Shown one piece after another: positions 55,519 to 64,000 of a stretch of 64,000 nucleotides of DNA; position 1 is the stretch's first letter, and every line of letters starts with the position of its first letter. The stretch comes from Rhodococcus_G sp042879035 (GTDB lineage: Bacteria; Actinomycetota; Actinomycetes; Mycobacteriales; Mycobacteriaceae), in assembly GCF_042879035.1 (NCBI RefSeq), contig NZ_JBIAOU010000001.1:372001-436000 (forward strand). The letters are read 5' to 3'. The translations under genes were made by a program, and so were the position numbers. The notes under the pieces were generated by a model. The model was not told the origin of the DNA and made no database searches. It saw only the letters and a list, made by a program, of their open reading frames with translations.

Positions 55519-56628
55519 TCAGAGCAGGACGGTCCCGCCCGCGCTGCCCGCATCCCGCGCGATCGCCGAGTACGCGGCGGCCAGCAGTGTCGGGTCGGGT
55601 CCCTCGAGCCGGCTCGGCTTGGCGAGTCCGTCCAGGATGACGAAGCGCAGCATGCCGGCGCGGTTCTTCTTGTCGGTCTGCATGCCCTTCATCAGGTCCG
55701 CGAACGCGTCGGCGTCGTATCCGGTCGGCAGGCCGACGAGTTCGAGGATCGTCCTGTGCCGGTCCGCGGTCGCGTCGTCGAGACGCCCGGCCAGGCGGCC
55801 GAGTTCGGCGGCGAACACGAGCCCGACGGCGACCGCGGCGCCGTGACGCCAGCGGTACTTCTCGCGGCGCTCGATCGCGTGGCCGAGGGTGTGCCCGTAG
55901 TTGAGGATCTCCCGCAGGCTGGACTCCTTGAGGTCGGCGGCGACGACCTTCGCCTTCACCTCGACGGAACGGCGGATCAGCTCGGGCAGTACGTCACCGG
56001 TCGGGTCGAGCGCGGCCTCGGGGTCGGCTTCGATCAGGTCGAGGATCACGGGGTCGGCGATGAAGCCGGTCTTGATCACCTCGGCCATACCGGCGACGAT
56101 CTCGTTGCGCGGCACCGTTTCCAGGGTCGCGAGGTCGATCAGCACCGCGGCCGGTTCGTGGAACGAACCGACGAGGTTCTTGCCCGCGTCGGTGTTGATG
56201 CCGGTCTTGCCGCCGACGGCCGCGTCGACCATCGCGAGCAGGGTGGTCGGCACGTGCACGACCTTGACTCCGCGCATCCAGGTCGCGGCGACGAAGCCGG
56301 CGAGGTCGGTGGCGGCACCACCGCCCAGGCTGACGATCGCGTCGCTGCGGGTCAGGCCGATCCGGCCGAGCACCTCCCAGCAGAAGCCGGCGACCGCGAG
56401 GTCCTTGCCGTCCTCGGCGTCGGGGATCTCGATGCTGTGCGCGTCGATGCCCTTCTCGATCATCGCGGCCTTGAGCACGTCCGCGGTCTGCAGCAGGCTC
56501 GGCTGGTGGATGATCGCAACGGTCCGCGTGCCGACGAGTTCACCGACGATGTCGCCCAGCAGACCGCGTCCGATGATCACCGGGTACGGGCTGGCGGTCT
56601 CGACCTGGACGCGCACGGGTTCGGTCAC
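55519..56628 (-). CDS. aroB: 3-dehydroquinate synthase
   Basis: AroB, 369 residues, NAD- and zinc-dependent cyclisation of DAHP, second shikimate step. Seen: VSLGGGAATDLAGFVAATWMRG, the PTTLLAMVDAAVGGKTGINT block, and zinc ligands in EVIKTG and NYGHTLGHAIE with the late HGAAVAVG. GTG 56628 overlaps the aroK stop by 4 nt. No dehydroquinase gene follows, unlike M. tuberculosis. Confidence 0.97.
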   Translation of the reverse strand: MTEPVRVQVETASPYPVIIGRGLLGDIVGELVGTRTVAIIHQPSLLQTADVLKAAMIEKGIDAHSIEIPDAEDGKDLAVAGFCWEVLGRIGLTRSDAIVSLGGGAATDLAGFVAATWMRGVKVVHVPTTLLAMVDAAVGGKTGINTDAGKNLVGSFHEPAAVLIDLATLETVPRNEIVAGMAEVIKTGFIADPVILDLIEADPEAALDPTGDVLPELIRRSVEVKAKVVAADLKESSLREILNYGHTLGHAIERREKYRWRHGAAVAVGLVFAAELGRLAGRLDDATADRHRTILELVGLPTGYDADAFADLMKGMQTDKKNRAGMLRFVILDGLAKPSRLEGPDPTLLAAAYSAIARDAGSAGGTVLL

Positions 56629-57152
56629 TGTCTGCCTTCTTCCTTCGGTGGTTCGAGTTTGGTGACCAGTTGCTGCACGACCCGCGCCGGACTGCGGCCG
56701 TCGGTGCGCATCCGGATGGTCGCGACCTCCCGGTACAGCGGGCGGCGGAAACGCATCAGTTCGCGGTACTTCTGCCGCGGGTCGGGGCCGTTGAGGAGTG
56801 GACGCGTGGTTGCCGTCCCGGTGCGCTTGAGTCCCTCGGCGACGCTGATCTCCAGGTACACGACGGTGTGCCCGGCCAGCCTGCTGCGGGTGTCGGCGGA
56901 CAGGATCGCGCCGCCGCCGAGGGAGACGATGCCGTCCTGCTCGAGCAGGGCGCGGCGGACGACGTCCTCCTCGATGGCCCGGAAGGCCGGTTCCCCGTCC
57001 TCGACGAAGATCTCCGGGATGGTGCGGCCTGTTTCGCGTTCGATGGCGGCGTCGGTGTCGAAGATGTCGACGTCGAGCGCCCGGGCGAGGCGGCGTCCGA
57101 TGGTGGACTTGCCGGCGCCGGGCGGCCCGATGAGGACCGCGCGGGGTGTCAC
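56625..57152 (-). CDS. aroK: shikimate kinase
   Basis: Shikimate kinase, 175 residues. P-loop IGPPGAGKSTIGRRLA at the N-terminus, FDTDAAIE (shikimate/Mg Asp), SLGGGAIL, and the lid Arg in RTGTATTRPLL. GTG 57152 overlaps the aroC stop by 4 nt. Confidence 0.96.
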   Translation of the reverse strand: MTPRAVLIGPPGAGKSTIGRRLARALDVDIFDTDAAIERETGRTIPEIFVEDGEPAFRAIEEDVVRRALLEQDGIVSLGGGAILSADTRSRLAGHTVVYLEISVAEGLKRTGTATTRPLLNGPDPRQKYRELMRFRRPLYREVATIRMRTDGRSPARVVQQLVTKLEPPKEEGRQ

Positions 57153-58336
57153 CGTGCCAGCCGCTCCCGCACCGCCGCGAGGTAGCCCTCCACGTTGCGC
57201 TGGGTCTCGGTGACCGAGTCGCCACCGAACTTCTCGAGCGCCGCCTGCGCGACGACGAGCGCGACCATCGACTCGGCGACCACACCGGCCGCCGGAACCG
57301 CGCACACGTCGCTGCGCTGGTGGATCGCGACCGCTTCGTCGCCGGTGGCCATGTCGACGGTGGCCAGCGCGCGCGGCACCGTGGAGATCGGCTTCATCGC
57401 GGCACGCACGCGCAGTGCCTCGCCGTTCGTCATGCCACCCTCGAGTCCGCCGGCGCGGTTTGTCGAGCGCAGCACCCCGTCGGGGCCGGGCTTCATCTCG
57501 TCGTGGGCGGCGCTGCCTCGGCGGCGGGCGGTCTCGAAGCCATCGCCGACCTCGACACCCTTGATCGCCTGGATTCCCATGAGGGCGGCGGCGAGTCGCG
57601 AGTCGAGCCGGTTCTCGCCGCTGATGAACGAACCGAGCCCGACGGGCAGTCCGTCGACGATCACCTCGACGATGCCGCCGAGGGTGTCGCCGTCCTTCTT
57701 CGCCGCCTCGATCTCGGCGATCATCGACTCCTCGGCCGCCTTGTCGAACGCGCGGACCGGACTGGCGTCGACCGCGTCGAGGTCACCGGACCGGGGGCCG
57801 GGCCCGACGTACGGCTCGGAGGCGCCGATGGAGATGACGTGGGAGACGACCTCGACACCGAACACCTGGCGGAGGAAGTTGCGGGCCACCGTACCCGCCG
57901 CCACCCTGGCCGCGGTCTCGCGGGCGGACGCCCGCTCGAGAACCGGTCGGGCGTCGTCGAATCCGTACTTGAGCATGCCGGAGAAGTCGGCGTGACCGGG
58001 ACGCGGCCGGGTCAGGGGCGCGTTGCGAGCGAGGTCCTTCAGCAGCGCCTCGTCGACCGGATCCGAGGCCATCACGGTTTCCCACTTCGGCCACTCGCTG
58101 TTGGCGACCTCGATCGCGACGGGACCACCCATGGTGCGGCCGTGCCGGACACCGCCGACGACGGTGACGACGTCCTTCTCGAAGCTCATCCGGGCGCCGC
58201 GGCCGTATCCGAGACGGCGGCGGGCAAGTTGGGTGGCAATCTCGTCCGAGGTGACCTCGACCCCGGCCACCATGCCGTCGAGCATCGCGACGAGGGCGGG
58301 ACCGTGGGATTCTCCGGCAGTTATCCAGCGCAGCAC
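57149..58336 (-). CDS. aroC: chorismate synthase
   Basis: Chorismate synthase, 395 residues, FMN-dependent last step to chorismate. MLRWITAGESHGPALVA, GYGRGARMSFEKD, RPGHADFSG and the late RSDVCAVPAAGVVAE are the family signatures. Start placed at GTG 58336 to match the universal LRWITAGESHG opening; there is no ribosome binding site, and a weak GATGAT hexamer sits 7 nt upstream, so leaderless initiation is possible. First gene of aroC-aroK-aroB. Confidence 0.96.
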   Translation of the reverse strand: MLRWITAGESHGPALVAMLDGMVAGVEVTSDEIATQLARRRLGYGRGARMSFEKDVVTVVGGVRHGRTMGGPVAIEVANSEWPKWETVMASDPVDEALLKDLARNAPLTRPRPGHADFSGMLKYGFDDARPVLERASARETAARVAAGTVARNFLRQVFGVEVVSHVISIGASEPYVGPGPRSGDLDAVDASPVRAFDKAAEESMIAEIEAAKKDGDTLGGIVEVIVDGLPVGLGSFISGENRLDSRLAAALMGIQAIKGVEVGDGFETARRRGSAAHDEMKPGPDGVLRSTNRAGGLEGGMTNGEALRVRAAMKPISTVPRALATVDMATGDEAVAIHQRSDVCAVPAAGVVAESMVALVVAQAALEKFGGDSVTETQRNVEGYLAAVRERLAR

Positions 58337-58379
58337 GCCGACCATCATCCCACGCGGCAGGGACCGCAATGCACACCGG

Positions 58380-58805
58380 TCACAGGGCCAACGCGAGAAG
58401 CGACACCAGGCACATCGACGGCCCGTGCGGCAGGTGCGCGACGGGGCGCCCGGCCAGACGCAGCGCCCCGCCCACGCACGCGGTCACCACGAACGCCCCG
58501 ACCGCCGCCGCCAGCCACGCCTGCGGCCCCGCCATCGCGGTCACGGCGCCGAGGCCGAGCGCGAGTTTGACGTCACCGCCGCCCATCGCGGCAGGCCGGG
58601 CCAGATGCACGAGCAGATAGCCACCGGCGAGCAGGCAGCCACCGACCAGCGCCGGACGCAGGTGATCGCCCACCGCTGCGGCAGCGAGTATCACCGCCGC
58701 GCCCGGCAGCGTCACCGCATTGGGCAGCCGCCGCGTCCGCAGATCGCTGACGCTGAGCCACGCACACCACGCCGCGAACACCGCGAGTCCCCCGATCTCC
58801 CCCAT
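58380..58805 (-). CDS. prepilin peptidase-type membrane protease (A24), short
   Basis: 141-residue membrane protein with several hydrophobic segments. The two catalytic Asp of type IV prepilin peptidases are present in SDLRTRRLPN (about D21) and GGGDVKLALG (about D77). The N-terminal methylase domain of full PilD is missing, as in archaeal-like or TadV-type enzymes. Located within the aro group as in M. tuberculosis (Rv2551c). No pilin gene is near. Confidence 0.83.
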   Translation of the reverse strand: MGEIGGLAVFAAWCAWLSVSDLRTRRLPNAVTLPGAAVILAAAAVGDHLRPALVGGCLLAGGYLLVHLARPAAMGGGDVKLALGLGAVTAMAGPQAWLAAAVGAFVVTACVGGALRLAGRPVAHLPHGPSMCLVSLLALAL

Positions 58806-58856
58806 GACCGTGACGTTGCCACAGCGCGGAGACCGACCGCCGGGGACGACCTGGGG

Positions 58857-59729
58857 TTACGGTCGGCCTGTGGATGAACGCCGCGGCAGGACCTCCGCCA
58901 TCGCCTCACGTGGCGCGGGTCGGCCGGTGAACTGCTCGACCTGCCCGAACGCCTGGTTGAGGAGCATCCGCAACCCGTCGACGACGGTGCCGCCTGCGGC
59001 GCCCACCGCGGACGCCAGGGGGGTCGGCCACGGATCGTAGATCGCGTCGAACACGACCGGCGACTGCGCGACCGCGGACGCGTACGGCGCCACGGCGTCG
59101 GCGGGCACCGTGCTGACGACGACCGCCGCCTCGCGGCACGCGGCCGTCAGCTCTGCAGCGTCGAAGCCCTGGTAGCGGGCTCGCACACCCATCGTGCCCG
59201 CACAGGACAGGGTGTCGGCGGCGCGGTCCGCGGACCGGGCGACCACGGTCACCTCGACGACCCCGAGGTCGGCCAGCGCCCGCAGCGCCGGCCGGGACGT
59301 CCCGCCCGCGCCGACGACCACGGCCGACGACCCCGACAGGTCCGTGACCCCGACCTCGGCGAGCGCGCCGGCGACCCCGTCGACGTCGGTGCAGTCGGCG
59401 CGCCAGGAGCCTTCACCGATCCGGACCAGGGTGTTCGCCGAGCCCACCTGCACGGCGCGTTCCGTGCGTTCGACGGCGTGGGCGAGGGCCGCGGCCTTGC
59501 CCGGCATCGTCACCGAGAGGCCGACCCATTCGGGGCCGAGACCGTCGACGAGCGCGGGCAGCTGCTCCCCGGTGCACTCGATGCGGTCGTAGGTCCAGTT
59601 CGTCAGCCCCAGCGCCCGGTAGGCCGCGAGGTGCAACTGCGGCGACCTCGAGTGCTCGATCGGTTTGCCCAGCACTGCCGCCCTGCGGGCCGTACCGGAA
59701 TCCTCAACGCCCACAACCTCAACGCCCAC
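58857..59729 (-). CDS. aroE: shikimate dehydrogenase
   Basis: AroE, 290 residues, reduces dehydroshikimate with NADPH. The substrate site is GKPIEHSRSPQLHLAAY and SVTMPGK (catalytic Lys); the nucleotide motif is VVVGAGGTSRPAL; the end has DAIYDPWPTPLA and LLNQAFGQVEQFTG. GTG 59729 overlaps the mltG stop by 11 nt; because GTGGGCGTTGAG occurs twice, an equivalent GTG at 59714 is an alternative start. Confidence 0.93.
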   Translation of the reverse strand: MGVEVVGVEDSGTARRAAVLGKPIEHSRSPQLHLAAYRALGLTNWTYDRIECTGEQLPALVDGLGPEWVGLSVTMPGKAAALAHAVERTERAVQVGSANTLVRIGEGSWRADCTDVDGVAGALAEVGVTDLSGSSAVVVGAGGTSRPALRALADLGVVEVTVVARSADRAADTLSCAGTMGVRARYQGFDAAELTAACREAAVVVSTVPADAVAPYASAVAQSPVVFDAIYDPWPTPLASAVGAAGGTVVDGLRMLLNQAFGQVEQFTGRPAPREAMAEVLPRRSSTGRP

Positions 59730-60948
59730 TGCGCAGAATCCCGCTTTCCACTGCCTTCTCGCTGTTCTCGAGATGCTCGTCGTAGTCCTTGGTGAACAAC
59801 GTGGTGCCCTTGTCGTCGATGGTGACGAAGTACAGCCAGTCGCCCGGCGGTGCCGTCTCGACCGCCTGCACCGCGGCGATGCTCGGCGACGAGATCGGGG
59901 TGGCGGGCAGCCCGTCCATCGCGTAGGTGTTCCACGGCGTGACGGTCGCCCGGTCCGCGTCCGTGGTGGCCAGTTCGGTGGTGTCGAGCGCGTAGTTCAC
60001 CGTCGAGTCCAGTTCGAGACGCTGCGGCACGGCGAGCCGGTTGACGATCACCCGCGCCACCTTCCCGAAGTCGGCGGGCAGCGATTCGCGTTCGACGAGC
60101 GACGCGGCGATGAGCACCTGGTATCCGTCCAGGCCGACGTTCGCGCCGGCCGAGGTGACGCCGGTCGACTCGTACTTCACGGCGCTCTCACCGACCAGGC
60201 CGCGCAGGATCTCGGTCGCCCCGGCACGCGGGTCGAAGTCCCAGCTGCCCGCCGCGATCAGCCCTTCGAGCTGACGTGAGCGGTCCGGCACCGACCGCAC
60301 GTGGTCCAACGCCCAGGACGGCACCCCGAGGGCCGCGAGGTCGAGGCCGGCGCCCGCCGCGTCGAGGTCCGCGACGCTGATGCACTCGACCACTCCGGTG
60401 GCCGACGGCAGGCAGCTGGCCTCGGAGATCAGTGTGTAGATTCCGCGCTTGACGGCGCCGGTCTGCACGTCACGGGTGTCGTGGAGCTGTCGCCCCTCGG
60501 AGATGACGAGGGACCCGACCCGGGACCCCGGATCGACGAGCGCCGCGACCGCCTCGGCGGCCGGGAGTGTGGACGCGATGTGGTAGTAGCCGGGCTGCAC
60601 CGAGTTCATCGCCGTGTTCTGGACGGCGGCGTTGTAGAACGCGGAACTGCTTGCCACGACACCCTTTTCGGCCATCTGCGTGCCGATCTCGCTGGCCGTG
60701 TCGCCGGACTGCACCTCGACGACGACCTCGGGTCCCGCCTCGCCCGCCGCGTAGTCGGCAGGCGAGGCCGGCCCCCCGAGCAGGTTCTTCGCGACGTATC
60801 CGACGCCTGCCACGACGGCCAGACCGACCACCACGGCCACCGCGACGAGGAGCCGGCGACCCCGCCTGCGGCGGGCAGCGGCGGCCTCCCGGGCTTCCCG
60901 TGCGCGACGGGCCTCCGCCCGGCTCTGGTACTGCCGCTGGTCGGTCAC
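59719..60948 (-). CDS. mltG: endolytic transglycosylase MltG
   Basis: MltG (YceG-like), 409 residues, membrane-anchored murein transglycosylase thought to end glycan strands. A basic cytoplasmic start (RAREAREAAAARRRRGRR), one membrane segment (about residues 34-55), a LysM-like part (VQSGDTASEIG) and the catalytic domain with the Glu in LIAASLVERES, then PWNTYAMDGLPATPIS. GTG 60948 overlaps the ruvX stop by 4 nt. Confidence 0.93.
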   Translation of the reverse strand: MTDQRQYQSRAEARRAREAREAAAARRRRGRRLLVAVAVVVGLAVVAGVGYVAKNLLGGPASPADYAAGEAGPEVVVEVQSGDTASEIGTQMAEKGVVASSSAFYNAAVQNTAMNSVQPGYYHIASTLPAAEAVAALVDPGSRVGSLVISEGRQLHDTRDVQTGAVKRGIYTLISEASCLPSATGVVECISVADLDAAGAGLDLAALGVPSWALDHVRSVPDRSRQLEGLIAAGSWDFDPRAGATEILRGLVGESAVKYESTGVTSAGANVGLDGYQVLIAASLVERESLPADFGKVARVIVNRLAVPQRLELDSTVNYALDTTELATTDADRATVTPWNTYAMDGLPATPISSPSIAAVQAVETAPPGDWLYFVTIDDKGTTLFTKDYDEHLENSEKAVESGILRSGR

Positions 60949-61501
60949 TCGTCGTCCTCCGGATCGTGATCGTGCGCCGCATCCTGGTTCTGCGCAGTAC
61001 GCAGCACCGCGCTTCGCTGGTCCAACCACCCCTGGAGGATCGCGACGGCAGCGGCCTGGTCGATCACCGATCGCTGCCCCTTGGCCCTGACACCGCTCTC
61101 GCGAAGCGCCCGGGACGCGGTGACCGTCGTGAACCGCTCGTCGGTCATCCGCACCGGTGTCGGCGCGAGCCGATCCCTCAGTTGGGCGGCGAATCGCGAT
61201 GCCAGCCCGGCGGCGGTGCCGCGTTCCCCCTTCAGGGTCTGCGGCAGTCCGACGATAACCTCCACCGCGTCGTATTCCGCGACGATCGCCGCGAGTCGCT
61301 CGATGTCGGATTTGTCGTTCCTGGACTTCGCGCGGGGAACGGTCTCGACGGGCGTCGCGAGAATGCCGTCGGGGTCACTCGCGGCCACGCCGATGCGGAC
61401 GCTGCCGACATCGACGGCGATCCGCCTGCCCCGCCCGGGGTCGCCGACGCCCGGCTTGTCCGCGTGACCGGGGCCGGAGGGCCCCGGTCCGACCCGGTCC
61501 G

Positions 61502-61505
<4 letters not shown>
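60945..61505 (-). CDS. ruvX: YqgF/RuvX family pre-16S rRNA nuclease
   Basis: RNase H-fold protein, 186 residues, of the YqgF family that matures the 5' end of 16S rRNA. Seen: IAVDVGSVRIGVAASDPDG (first catalytic Asp), VGLPQTLKGERG, RMTDERFTT and the last Asp in SVIDQAAAVAIL. GTG 61505 overlaps the alaS stop by 4 nt. Confidence 0.93.

Positions 61506-64000
<2,495 letters not shown>

Overview
The window is 64 kb of very G+C-rich DNA from a mycolic-acid actinomycete, most probably Rhodococcus or a close relative. This rests on the codon use, on near-collinearity with two Mycobacterium tuberculosis segments (Rv1379-Rv1449c and Rv2533c-Rv2555c), on many GTG starts, and on marker genes such as mihF, opcA, whiA and a PriA without helicase motifs. 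The species assignment is inference. I saw no tRNA, rRNA, CRISPR array, insertion sequence, prophage or origin.

Layout. 1-6.4 kb: pentose-phosphate operon tkt-tal-zwf-opcA plus pgl. 6.4-10.1 kb: a 52-residue small gene, ppc, an F420/PPOX-type protein and secG. 10.2-15.2 kb: an accessory block (remnant 3' end with terminator, secreted tyrosine phosphatase, KstD-like FAD dehydrogenase with its TetR regulator, SRPBCC protein, deazaflavin-type protein, SnoaL-like protein). 15.3-18.4 kb: glycolytic gap-pgk-tpiA. 18.5-23.5 kb: uvrC-rapZ-yvcK-whiA. 23.6-28.2 kb: rpe and riboflavin genes ribD-ribE-ribBA-ribH plus a PH-domain membrane protein. 28.2-32.4 kb: a second accessory block (YjbR-like, ChrB_N protein with MFS transporter, permuted lipoate ligase, deazaflavin-type protein, VOC protein). 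32.4-35.3 kb: def-fmt-rsmB. 35.4-37.2 kb: secreted lipase and PadR regulator. 37.2-43.5 kb: mihF-gmk-rpoZ, coaBC, metK, priA. 43.5-52.3 kb: pyrimidine operon pyrR-pyrB-pyrC-(membrane protein)-carA-carB-pyrF with a probable PyrR-binding leader. 52.4-64 kb: nusB-efp-pepQ, a B-4DMT-type membrane protein, and the alaS-ruvX-mltG-aroE / prepilin peptidase / aroC-aroK-aroB group, cut by the right edge inside alaS.

How it works together. The window is dominated by central carbon metabolism, de novo pyrimidine synthesis, riboflavin synthesis and the shikimate pathway, with translation factors (def, fmt, efp, alaS, rsmB). Operons are packed with 1-nt or 4-nt start/stop overlaps (TGATG, ATGA, GTGA), implying translational coupling. 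At least 14 genes have a TANNNT-like -10 hexamer only 6-7 nt before the start codon and are probably leaderless.

The least ordinary features are not one new system but local oddities: 24-27-nt tandem duplications at gene ends, three of them in frame inside genes; a 26-bp inverted repeat that encodes the last residues of two convergent genes and their terminator; a terminator-capped orphan gene tail; a small ORF with a strong ribosome binding site; and a palindromic TetR operator covering a leaderless promoter.
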